A stretch of 46,858 nucleotides of DNA from Candidatus Uhrbacteria bacterium (lineage in GTDB: Bacteria > Patescibacteriota > Patescibacteriia > UBA9934 > GWF2-40-263). Position 1 is the stretch's first letter. Every line of letters begins with the position of its first letter. Under the pieces are notes generated by a model that saw nothing but the letters and a program-made list of their open reading frames with translations, did not search any database and was not told the origin of the DNA. The position numbers and the translations under genes were made by a program. Where the stretch lies: contig JACQWJ010000025.1 of NCBI GenBank assembly GCA_016209325.1, positions 1 through 46,858 on the forward strand, given 5' to 3'. Below are positions 1-7,250 of the stretch, piece by piece.

Positions 1-1
1 C

Positions 2-139
2 CGGCGTACCCTCCCGTTCACGGACTGCGAGGTCCCGTTCAAACACCTGAATGGAAAATGCACCTTGGAGATGACGATCCGCGACGGATCGCCGTGGCCG
101 TCGATTCTTGGAATTCAGGAGCCAGAAAATGAACGGTGA
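2..139 (+). CDS. 3' end of an unrecognised gene, cut by the window edge
   Basis: The second forward frame is open from the window edge to a TGA at 137-139 and mostly ends its codons in G or C, like the recognised genes in this window. The 45 visible residues are ordinary globular composition (a DCEVPF stretch early, an acidic EPENER end) and I recognise no family. The other frames in this stretch give less protein-like sequence. The start and most of the protein lie outside the window. Its tail overlaps the tail of the small minus-strand ORF at 115-204, so the two would be convergent. Confidence 0.45.
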   Translation, partial: RRTLPFTDCEVPFKHLNGKCTLEMTIRDGSPWPSILGIQEPENER

Positions 140-204
140 CCGATTTCTATGCAGGCCACCACTACGGCAACCAGCACCCAAAAGACAATTTTAGCGAACG
201 GCAT
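115..204 (-). CDS. possible 29-residue single-span membrane peptide
   Basis: A short minus-strand ORF begins with ATG at 204 and ends at TGA 117-115. It is preceded by a strong Shine-Dalgarno stretch (AAAGGAGGGC) a few bases before the ATG, much better than most starts in this window. The product starts MPFAKIVFWVLVAVVVAC, one hydrophobic helix, and ends in a short polar tail. I recognise no family. The strong ribosome binding site and the clean membrane segment argue for a translated small protein, but nothing else supports it. Confidence 0.45.
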   Translation of the reverse strand: MPFAKIVFWVLVAVVVACIEIGHRSFSGS

Positions 205-358
205 TGTGCCCTCCTTTCCAGTCGTGGGAAAAAATCAACAAAAGACACAAAACGGTATAATAGGATTAGCATATTTTCATAAGTTTGTCAAATAGTAAAA
301 ACAAAAAAACATCAGCATTTCTGCCAAGGCTTTTTTGAAACGGATCCTTCGACCTTGT

Positions 359-742
359 TTACGCGCTTGGGAATGGCTGCATGGAGAGAATACGGTTGGC
401 GTCGGATCCGGAAATGACTTGCTGTTGTTTCAGGCAATCTACGACGGCTACGACTTTGTCATCTTCTTTGCGTATGAGCATGACGATATCTCCCCGCATG
501 TCTTCCAAATCCTTTTTCGTGGCGAGGGGTTCAATGGCTTTGGCAAGCTCATGTTTGAGTTCATCTTTTGTCACCATGACGGACTTTATAGACGTGATCT
601 CGGATTTCATGGACGTGATTTCGGATTCGATTTTTTCAAATCGTTTATCCACATGCGTGGAAAACGTATTCAGTACATCAAGAACTTCATGTACGGATTC
701 GAGAACTTCGATGGTGGTCGGTTCCCCGTTGATTTTGCCCAT
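359..742 (-). CDS. small coiled-coil protein, function unknown
   Basis: The 127-residue product is highly charged and heptad-patterned from about residue 15 to 100 (runs such as EKIESEITSMKSEITSIK, then ELKHELAKAIEPLATKKDLEDM). It has no signal peptide and no membrane helix, so a cytoplasmic coiled coil is likely. Small proteins of this style recur in candidate-phyla genomes; I cannot assign a function. No clear Shine-Dalgarno precedes the ATG (upstream bases are AT-rich). The plus-strand ORFs over the same DNA are shadows with poor composition. The 150 bp downstream, to the next minus-strand ORF, is AT-rich and without a gene. Confidence 0.75.
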   Translation of the reverse strand: MGKINGEPTTIEVLESVHEVLDVLNTFSTHVDKRFEKIESEITSMKSEITSIKSVMVTKDELKHELAKAIEPLATKKDLEDMRGDIVMLIRKEDDKVVAVVDCLKQQQVISGSDANRILSMQPFPSA

Positions 743-822
743 AGGAACGCAAAGAGAAAAATTAAAACGGGGGAGACTGTAATTACGATAGCAGGATCAC
801 AGAAAAAATCAAGATGTGGGAA

Positions 823-2661
823 TTACAGCTCCACCTTCCCAAGCCCCTTTGCCATGATGTCTTGAGGCAGATTCGTCGTTACAGCAGCTCCAGAGGCAGT
901 TACAACTGCTCCCGTAAACTCGTCCGTCGCCGTGAGGCGAACGTCCGTTAGGATCGTGGGGGTCGTTCCGACTTGGGTTTCCGAGGGCGTGATGCCTACT
1001 TCGAAGGCGACGCCGATAATCTTTGAGCCGGGAGGGAATGTCGGTGTCAGGCGAGACGCCGTCCAGGTGATCGTGTTCGTCGCGGCGTCGTAGGTGATGG
1101 GGTCACCTTGCGAGACCGTCTGGCGTCCCGTGAAGCGCGCGCCGGCCGGGAGGTGGCCCGTCAGCTTCACGTTCGTGAGCGCGTTCGTGGTGCCGCTCAG
1201 GTTCCAGAACACCCAGTACTTTGTTTCCTCCCCGACGAGCGGGGGCAGGGGGCCGCGGCCGAGTTGGTCACCCTGTTCCGACGTATAGCGCCCGAACGAG
1301 CGCAGGACGGCCGGTGACGTCACCTTTGTTGAGACGGAAGACCCGTAGCTCGTGACCTGCTGCTGTTCCTCGCCCGCGTCCCCCAGCTTGTAGGTTCCAC
1401 GGCTCCGGGTGCTGATTTCGAAATTTTCGTAAGTGCTGGTCGAGCTTTGGGAAATGGAGGCTTTGATCGGCACACGAATTTCCACCTCGCCGCTCGCGCC
1501 CGCGTCGACGGTCCCGACGGAAACCGGCGCGACCGATCCGGCAAACGGGCTTGTCGCTTCAAGCGCGATCGCTAATTCCTCCACGGGAGTTTCGCCCGTG
1601 TTTTCGTAGCGGACGACGGTTTCCATGTATCCCCCAGGCCGCGCGGCGCCGCTCGTCACGCTATGGCTGAGACGGATCTGGGGCTGGACGATCGAGACCG
1701 TCGTTTCGAGCGTCTCCTGACGGTAAAAGACGTCTCCAAAGGCGAAGGATGGGTGAAAGACGAAGGTTGCGGACTCGGTGCCTTCCCGTAGGACGCCGGA
1801 AAATTCAACCACGCCTTCGGTTCCAGCCTTCACATCCGGCATGTGCCATTTTCCCTCCCGGAGGGGCAGGGAAGCGGAAGTGAAGCGGAATCCTTCGGGC
1901 CAAACGGGTTCGATCGCGATTTCGGGGAAGTCGATCGTCCCCGTGTTTTTATAGGCGATGGAGCCGGGCATCGGCTGGGACGCCACAAGGCGTTCGGGCA
2001 GGTTCAGCTCGAGCGCTAACGTCGAGCGCGCGGGGGAAAACGCGTGCGCGCTCACCTTCTGGCCCGGCTTGCCCTTTGTTCCCCGCGTGAACGTCAAGAT
2101 GCTTGTGAAGGCCTGTTCGCCGCCGACGTCGCCGAACATGACGCCCTCGATGCGTACGGTTCCCACGGCGCCGGGTTCGAGCGTTCCGAGGGCGATGACT
2201 TCGCCCTCCTCGGCCGGTTGCTCGTTTCCTTCGATGTGCTGGAGGAGGAAGTGATCGGGGAACCCGACCCGCACCCGCGCATGTTCCAGAGTTTTGCCTG
2301 TCCCGTTGGTGTAGCGCATCACAAGGGTCGAGGGCGCGCCGCTCACGATTTCACGGGGCGCCACGTCCGCCTCGAACAGGATCTTGTCCTCGAAGGCGGG
2401 CGCCTTGTAGAGGAAGAAGAACAGGGCTGCTCCTGCGAGTCCGAGGGCGATACCCACGAGAAGGAGATCAAACGCGAACAAGAGCTTCGCGAAGCGATAT
2501 TTGCCCCGATATTTTTTTTCAAAGTGTCGGAAGAAGGGCAGGAGGAGCATCGAGCCCGGATGGCTCGCCAGGCACACGGCCTGTTCCACGACTCCGTGGG
2601 CCGGATCGCTCTTCTGGCAGGTCAGTCCGTGCTTGATTTCGTCTTTGAGGTTTTCTGACAT
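823..2661 (-). CDS. membrane-anchored protein with CARDB/DUF11-like extracellular repeats
   Basis: The 612-residue product has a roughly 60-residue soluble N-terminus with several Cys and His, one strong membrane helix at about 60-84 (LLFAFDLLLVGIALGLAGAAL), and a long beta-rich ectodomain. The ectodomain repeats the pattern of CARDB/DUF11-type adhesin modules: phrases such as MRYTNGTGKTLEHARV, IAYKNTGTIDFPEI and VRYENTGETPVEELAI recur about every 110-150 residues. There is no secretion signal other than the internal helix, so the N-terminus should be cytoplasmic (type II topology). It has no catalytic motif and probably has a structural or adhesive surface role. It lies in the same direction as the glycoside-hydrolase-like gene upstream, separated by a repeat-filled gap. 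Confidence 0.8.
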   Translation of the reverse strand: MSENLKDEIKHGLTCQKSDPAHGVVEQAVCLASHPGSMLLLPFFRHFEKKYRGKYRFAKLLFAFDLLLVGIALGLAGAALFFFLYKAPAFEDKILFEADVAPREIVSGAPSTLVMRYTNGTGKTLEHARVRVGFPDHFLLQHIEGNEQPAEEGEVIALGTLEPGAVGTVRIEGVMFGDVGGEQAFTSILTFTRGTKGKPGQKVSAHAFSPARSTLALELNLPERLVASQPMPGSIAYKNTGTIDFPEIAIEPVWPEGFRFTSASLPLREGKWHMPDVKAGTEGVVEFSGVLREGTESATFVFHPSFAFGDVFYRQETLETTVSIVQPQIRLSHSVTSGAARPGGYMETVVRYENTGETPVEELAIALEATSPFAGSVAPVSVGTVDAGASGEVEIRVPIKASISQSSTSTYENFEISTRSRGTYKLGDAGEEQQQVTSYGSSVSTKVTSPAVLRSFGRYTSEQGDQLGRGPLPPLVGEETKYWVFWNLSGTTNALTNVKLTGHLPAGARFTGRQTVSQGDPITYDAATNTITWTASRLTPTFPPGSKIIGVAFEVGITPSETQVGTTPTILTDVRLTATDEFTGAVVTASGAAVTTNLPQDIMAKGLGKVEL

Positions 2662-2679
2662 ACGAAGTTATGAAATCGG

Positions 2680-2807
2680 CGGCAACCCCCTGTAAGTCCC
2701 CCTTGGGAAGGGGGACACGCGTTTCTATTCCTGGTTCCCCTCCTTACCAAGGAGGGGCTAGGGGAGGTTGCCGGTGTTCTTGCTGAGGGGAGGTTAGGAG
2801 GGGTTGC
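2680..2807. repeat. intergenic cluster of GC-rich palindromes, GGCAA...TTGCC bounded
   Basis: The gap between two minus-strand genes is filled with palindromes. The segment begins GGCAACCCCCT and ends AGGGGTTGCC. Inside are a 9-bp stem with loop GGG (GTCCCCCTT/AAGGGGGAC at 2696-2716) and a 9-bp stem with loop ACC (CCCCTCCTT/AAGGAGGGG at 2737-2757). The second stem is the same one found inside uvrA at 23320-23340. The same family also lies inside uvrB and uvrC. It could act as an mRNA structure between the genes, but no T-tract suggests a classical terminator. Confidence 0.8.
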
Positions 2808-2835
2808 CGCCGTTCGAGTTCCCGTGCATCGTACG

Positions 2836-4917
2836 TCAGAACAACGAAAACGTGAACACTTCCGCCGACTGGCCGAGGATCTCATCCTTGCCGTCGCTGT
2901 CCACGTCCGCGGCGCTCACGTCCACGCCCCGGTTGTCCGTCGTCTCGAAGGCGAAGAAGTCCCGCACGAGCTTGCCGTCCTTTTGGAAGATTTTGACATG
3001 CGGCCCGCCGCCATTGCCGGGTCCTGTGATGATCTCGTCCTTGCCGTCGCCGTCGACGTCGCCGGCCGCCACGCGCACGCCGCCGCGAAACTTTTCGTCA
3101 TAAGCGAAGAAGCCTGGGTTGATCACCTTCCCGTCCTTGTTGAAGACGCGCACATGCGGCCCGCCGCCGGATCCCGCGCCCGCGATGATCTCGTTGACGT
3201 TGTCCCCGTTCAGGTCGCCGATCGCCACGGAGACGCCGCCCCGGAATCCCGTGTCATAGGCGAAGAACCCGGGGTGGATAAGCACGCCGTTTTTATTAAA
3301 AATACGAATCTGAGGTCCGCCGCCGTTTTTTGTCCCCGTCACGATCTCGATGGTGCCGTCGTTTTCGAGGTCACCAACGGCGATGTTGATGCCGGACTTG
3401 TAGGCGGGCCCGTAAGGTTCGAAGGTCGCCGAGAGCGCGCCCGTGTCCGCGTATATGAAGACAGCCGTATCGTTCGCGACTACGGTCTCCAAGGTTCCGT
3501 CCCCGTTCAGGTCCTCGTGCACGACCCGTTGGCCCCCGTGGTAGGCCGACTCATAGGCGAAGAAGCCGGTCCGTTTGGCCTTGCCGGAGGAACCGTCAAA
3601 AATGCGGGTGAAGGCCCCGTTCAGGAAGACTGCGTTTTGGATGCTCTCGATCGGGCGCAGGAGCACGAGCCCGTCTTTGGGATCTAAGGTGACGCGGGAG
3701 ACGATCGCGCCGTTATTGACCGTCGGGTCCTGGCTGCCGTGGAGTTTTTCGTACTCGCCGTCCAGGCGTACGGTCTGGGTGGAGGCGGTCGCGTTCACGA
3801 GCACCTTGCCGTTCACGAAGTCACGTCCCCAGACGCTGTCTCGTATCTGGGGCTGAACGTGAACGGCCGAGATGGTCTGATTGCCCTTGAGCAGGTCCTC
3901 TGGCTGTCCCTTGGGTTCGCCAAGATAGGCGTTATACTCGTCATAGACCCAGGTTTGGTTGTGGCTCTCGGTGCCATGGTCAAACGAGAAGTATCCGCTT
4001 CCAAGAAGCGTCGAGCCGATCCCGAAGCGCACCTGGCGATAGTCGGTCCTGTTTCCCGTGTTGTTGGTGTTTCCGTTCAGGATGAAGACGGGATCGTACC
4101 CGACCTTGTTTTCGAGGCCGAGGTAGCGACTCATGACCGTGGCCCACGAGCCGTCCGCTTCCCACGGAGTGGGGAACGACTCGAACATGCGTCCGTTCAC
4201 GTACGGCTGGAAGGCATCGTTCGAGCTTCCGTTTGTGATGATGATCGTGTCTGGTCCTACCTTGGCGCGGGTCTGGGAAAAGAGGTTCGCGTATCCGTTC
4301 CGCCAGTTTGTGTCCGCGACCCCCGCCTCGTCGGCCGCGCCGTCGCGGTTGGTGTCGACGGGGCCCACCCAAGAGATGGAGTCGCTCACCTCGTCGTAAA
4401 ACACGCCGTCCCAGAGACCGGTCGACAGCACATTGCTCGCGACGAACCCCGCGAGGTAGTCGGTCCATCCGCTGTTCAGGTTGAGCGCGGACGTGCTTGG
4501 CCAGATGTTTTGGACGTTTCCGTCCGGGCCGCGCAGCCACCATCCCTCCTCAATGCCCTTGCGGAGCTGCAGGTGCAGGGCGTCGGACCAGTAGAGGTTG
4601 TTGTAGCTCACGCTCGGCACGTAGGCGAGAATGAGAATGTCGGGATTCCGCCGGCGGGCTTCCTCGAAGAAGGGACGATTGAAGATCTGGGCCTCGGCGG
4701 GAAGCACAAGGAGATCCGATTTCGTGAGGACGTCAATAACCGCCGGATCCTCAAGGGTCTTTCCGGACAGGAGGAAGTAGTTGGCGGTCCGGACGAACTT
4801 GTCGGACGGCGTGCCGGCCGCCGCCGCTCCGAGAGGGAGCAGCAGGCTGACCGTGGCGCCGATGGCAAGAAGACGTTTGATCACAAAGCAATGGTTATGA
4901 GTCCGTCTCTTCCTCAT
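2836..4917 (-). CDS. secreted glycoside-hydrolase-like protein with C-terminal FG-GAP/VCBS repeats
   Basis: The start is taken at ATG 4917, whose ATGA overlaps the stop of the HTH gene (4 bp overlap, translational coupling); it gives a 693-residue protein with an N-terminal signal peptide (VIKRLLAIGATVSLLLPLGA then AAAG). Residues about 40-400 resemble TIM-barrel putative glycoside hydrolases (GHL15-like family): an SGKTLEDP...LLVLPAEAQ strand, ILAYVPSVSYNN, and GLWDGVFYDEVSDS, whose Asp/Glu pair is the likely active-site region. From about 465 to the end come five FG-GAP-type repeats of the form GDLNGDNVNEIIAGAGSGGG with Ca-binding DxDxDG loops. It is probably exported and acts on a surface polysaccharide; the substrate is unknown. 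Confidence 0.75.
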   Translation of the reverse strand: MRKRRTHNHCFVIKRLLAIGATVSLLLPLGAAAAGTPSDKFVRTANYFLLSGKTLEDPAVIDVLTKSDLLVLPAEAQIFNRPFFEEARRRNPDILILAYVPSVSYNNLYWSDALHLQLRKGIEEGWWLRGPDGNVQNIWPSTSALNLNSGWTDYLAGFVASNVLSTGLWDGVFYDEVSDSISWVGPVDTNRDGAADEAGVADTNWRNGYANLFSQTRAKVGPDTIIITNGSSNDAFQPYVNGRMFESFPTPWEADGSWATVMSRYLGLENKVGYDPVFILNGNTNNTGNRTDYRQVRFGIGSTLLGSGYFSFDHGTESHNQTWVYDEYNAYLGEPKGQPEDLLKGNQTISAVHVQPQIRDSVWGRDFVNGKVLVNATASTQTVRLDGEYEKLHGSQDPTVNNGAIVSRVTLDPKDGLVLLRPIESIQNAVFLNGAFTRIFDGSSGKAKRTGFFAYESAYHGGQRVVHEDLNGDGTLETVVANDTAVFIYADTGALSATFEPYGPAYKSGINIAVGDLENDGTIEIVTGTKNGGGPQIRIFNKNGVLIHPGFFAYDTGFRGGVSVAIGDLNGDNVNEIIAGAGSGGGPHVRVFNKDGKVINPGFFAYDEKFRGGVRVAAGDVDGDGKDEIITGPGNGGGPHVKIFQKDGKLVRDFFAFETTDNRGVDVSAADVDSDGKDEILGQSAEVFTFSLF

Positions 4918-5195
4918 TCTTTGGTGAACAGCTTGGGGTTGGGGGAGAATAGCTTGTTCTTGATCTTCCATTGGGCTACATATTGACCGATGCCGTCCTT
5001 GTCCCGCTTGTGCCTAGCGGTCGTACTTGTCTGAGACCATTTGAGCAGGGATTCAAAGTTGATTTTATACCTTCCTTGTACCACGACGTAGGTCAGCTGT
5101 TGATTTGTGATGAGACGACGGATCGTTCGTTGGCTTACACCAAACAAGCGTGCTCCCTCCGATACGGATAAACGGATGATGTTGGTTATGTTCAT
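4914..5195 (-). CDS. small HTH (excisionase/MerR-like) DNA-binding protein
   Basis: The 93-residue protein carries a winged-helix/HTH_17-type segment near its N-terminus (LSVSEGARLFGVSQRTIRRL, residues about 9-28, then a GRYKINFESLLKW wing). This fold is used by excisionases and small MerR-like regulators. It reads directly into the glycoside-hydrolase-like gene by an ATGA overlap, so the two are coupled. A consensus-like promoter lies just upstream (5213-5241), leaving a leader of only about 10 nt. It is probably a transcription regulator acting locally, perhaps on this surface-protein operon. No integrase is adjacent, so a phage excisionase role is less likely. Confidence 0.75.
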   Translation of the reverse strand: MNITNIIRLSVSEGARLFGVSQRTIRRLITNQQLTYVVVQGRYKINFESLLKWSQTSTTARHKRDKDGIGQYVAQWKIKNKLFSPNPKLFTKE

Positions 5196-5212
5196 AAGAT
5201 TTTGTCTACACC

Positions 5213-5241
5213 AGAGTAGCCAATTCTGTTTATTTTGTCAA
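5213..5241 (-). promoter_or_regulatory. sigma70-type promoter of the HTH/glycoside-hydrolase-like operon
   Basis: On the minus strand a perfect TTGACA (5241-5236) is followed after 17 bp by TACTCT (5218-5213). Transcription would start about 10 bases before the ATG at 5195, leaving almost no leader. The region between this gene and the divergent sigma gene is AT-rich, as expected for a divergent promoter region. Confidence 0.65.
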
Positions 5242-5279
5242 TAGATATTGATTCTTTTTCTGTAATCTGATACCTTTCC

Positions 5280-5885
5280 GTGTCGTTTTTAAGGCAGTTT
5301 AGCAAAATCAGAGAGTATGGTGTAATACCTTCCGTATTTATAACGACCTTGTGTGTGAGGAAACTCCAGGAACAACTACTGCTCCACCGCATACGGACTG
5401 CCAGAGATGAACAGGCATTCGCTGTCTTACACGAGTGCCATGTTTCTTCCTTGCGCCGTTTTCTTAACCTGAAGCTGCCAACGCCGCATGATGCGGATGA
5501 CGCTGTTTCGACCGTCTTCCTGCGACTGTGGAATTACCTCACGGACACGAAGGTTGAAAGCGTTTCTGGTCTTCTATTCACGATCGCTCGCGGCGTTGTG
5601 GCAGAATTCTATCGTCAGCGTAAGCCCGAACTCGTTGAACTTCCGTCCATGGACGAGTTTCCTGAACTGCATTCAGCATCCGTTCGTCAGACAGGGGAAG
5701 TCGCTCTTGTCCGTCGCGCCCTTGCCCACCTGAATGAAGACGAACAACAGGTAATCACCCTCCGATTTTTTGAGGGGTATTCCGTTCGCGAACTCGCTTT
5801 CCATTTTCAAAAGACGGAAAACGCCACTCGTGTGATGCTGCATCGGGCGCTGAAGTCGTTGCGCCGCATCTTTGACCCCCTATGA
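5280..5885 (+). CDS. ECF-type RNA polymerase sigma factor
   Basis: This protein should direct RNA polymerase to a small regulon. Region 2 is visible at about residues 45-90 (EQAFAVLHECHVSSLRRFL, DADDAVSTVFLRLW) and region 4 at about 148-197 (LNEDEQQVITLRFFEGYS then an HTH ending RVMLHRALKSLRR). The first open start is GTG 5280; GTG 5355 fits the family's usual N-terminus better and may be the true start, but neither has a clear Shine-Dalgarno. The stop overlaps the next gene by ATGA, the usual arrangement of a sigma factor with its anti-sigma or regulator. It is the first of two such pairs in the window. Confidence 0.85.
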   Translation: MSFLRQFSKIREYGVIPSVFITTLCVRKLQEQLLLHRIRTARDEQAFAVLHECHVSSLRRFLNLKLPTPHDADDAVSTVFLRLWNYLTDTKVESVSGLLFTIARGVVAEFYRQRKPELVELPSMDEFPELHSASVRQTGEVALVRRALAHLNEDEQQVITLRFFEGYSVRELAFHFQKTENATRVMLHRALKSLRRIFDPL

Positions 5886-7045
5886 ATCAAAAAGACATTA
5901 TTGCGCTCTTGGAACGTGTGAAAGACGCTCCCGAATTGGGAGGCGGATTCGGCCGTCCCGAGATTGAAGCGCATTGGATCCAGCTTGCCAAACGTCTTGG
6001 CTTTTCCCACAGGACCCTGCGGCCGGCCGCTTTGTCTTGGAGAGATTATGTTTCGTATTTCAGTTCGACGTTCGCCTACGGCCTCCTGCGTCCGATGAGC
6101 GTCGGCATCTCCGCGTTCCTCCTCGCCTTTACCGGATGGGTCGCGACCGTCAACGCCTCGTTCGCGAGCGTTCCAGGCGACTTCCTCTATCCGGTCAAGC
6201 TCGCGACCGAACGCGTCCAACTCCTCCCCTGGCTCTCGAGCGACGAGCAGCGCATGCGTCTACATGCCGAATTCGCCAGCCGGCGTCTGGAGGAAGTCAT
6301 GGAGATCGCCGGCTCCGAACGTTCCGGCAAGGAGGTGCGGGTCCGTGAAGCGGTCGAAAGCTTCAAACACGAGATCGCCTCGATCAGCGCGGAATTGGAG
6401 ACAGTGACGACGAATCGTCCCGAGACGGTCGTCCAGATGGCCCGGGACGTCGACCGCAAGGTTGGAGAATACACTGCCGTCCTCGACCAGTCCCAAACCG
6501 ATCCATCCCTTGATGCTCACCGCCAGCAGGTCGAAGAGGTACGGACCATCGTCGAAGATGCTAAACAGCAGATTACCGAAACGTTTGTCTCAAACCACGA
6601 GACTGCCGAGGAGGAACAGACGACGCGCTACCTCCAATCCGCCTTCCAGCAGGATTTGGCCGACATCCGCCAGCGCATCAGCCAAAGCGAGGATCGCCTC
6701 CAGGCCGTCGAACGTGTGCTCTCGGCCCGGCCGGCGCTGGACGCGGAGGGCGCCCCGTACCATTCGGACATCGAAAACGTCCGCCACATCTTGGTCGGGT
6801 TCGATGGACCGTTGCGCGAGACGATGGACGCCTTTGCGGCCGGCGGATTCCGCCTCGTCCTCGACACCGTCAACGCGTTAAAGGCGGATTTGAACGAAGT
6901 GGAGCACACGATCGCTTCCATGGAAATCGACTTGACGACCAAGATCCAAGAAGAAGACCGGGTGGAATCGGCCGTCTCCCCGGAGGTGGGCGAGTCGACG
7001 GCGGAATCCCAGAACGGTTCCGTTTCTGCCGATTCCGTTCCGTAA
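5882..7045 (+). CDS. DUF5667-type membrane protein, probable anti-sigma partner
   Basis: The 387-residue product has a soluble N-terminal part (about 1-65), one membrane helix at about 71-91, and directly after it the motif VPGDFLYPVKLATERVQL. This is characteristic of the DUF5667 domain found downstream of ECF sigma factors in candidate-phyla bacteria. The rest is long, charged and helical, with predicted coiled coil to about 360. Overlap with the sigma gene by 4 bp (ATGA) implies coupled translation and near-equal amounts. The inferred role is to hold the sigma factor at the membrane through the cytoplasmic N-terminus and respond through the extracytoplasmic helical part. The C-terminal tail is low-complexity Ser/Glu-rich. 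Confidence 0.7.
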   Translation: MNQKDIIALLERVKDAPELGGGFGRPEIEAHWIQLAKRLGFSHRTLRPAALSWRDYVSYFSSTFAYGLLRPMSVGISAFLLAFTGWVATVNASFASVPGDFLYPVKLATERVQLLPWLSSDEQRMRLHAEFASRRLEEVMEIAGSERSGKEVRVREAVESFKHEIASISAELETVTTNRPETVVQMARDVDRKVGEYTAVLDQSQTDPSLDAHRQQVEEVRTIVEDAKQQITETFVSNHETAEEEQTTRYLQSAFQQDLADIRQRISQSEDRLQAVERVLSARPALDAEGAPYHSDIENVRHILVGFDGPLRETMDAFAAGGFRLVLDTVNALKADLNEVEHTIASMEIDLTTKIQEEDRVESAVSPEVGESTAESQNGSVSADSVP

Positions 7046-7057
7046 TCCGCACAGGGA

Positions 7058-7176
7058 TCTGGCGTTTCTCTGCGAGGACTTCCCGCCCGAAGGCGGAAGC
7101 GAGTCCCGGCAGAGAGACGTCAGCGTCTCTCACGTCCGTTTCGCGCGCAGCTGAAAGGTTGATCCGCCTCAGGCGG
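7058..7176. repeat. strongly structured intergenic region with three nested hairpins
   Basis: Between the DUF5667 gene and the S-layer-like gene are three inverted repeats in a row. The first is a long stem pairing TCTCTGC...GGACT with AGTCC...GCAGAGA around CCCGCC/GGCGG. The second is AGAGACG-TCAG-CGTCTCT. The third is TCCGCCT-C-AGGCGGA. No T-tract follows, so classical termination is unlikely. The region may be a dispersed palindromic repeat, or a leader that processes or stabilises the mRNA of the abundant surface protein downstream. Confidence 0.6.
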
Positions 7177-7250
7177 AGTTGCGCACACCCTGTTTCTTAA
7201 AGGTTCATGCCGGCCTTGGGCATACAAAACAAGCAAGGCACTACACTCCT

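Noticed and set aside
3739-4986. 415-residue plus-strand ORF opposite the glycoside-hydrolase-like gene
   Set aside because: Val/Arg-rich shadow; the minus frame has signal peptide and FG-GAP repeats.
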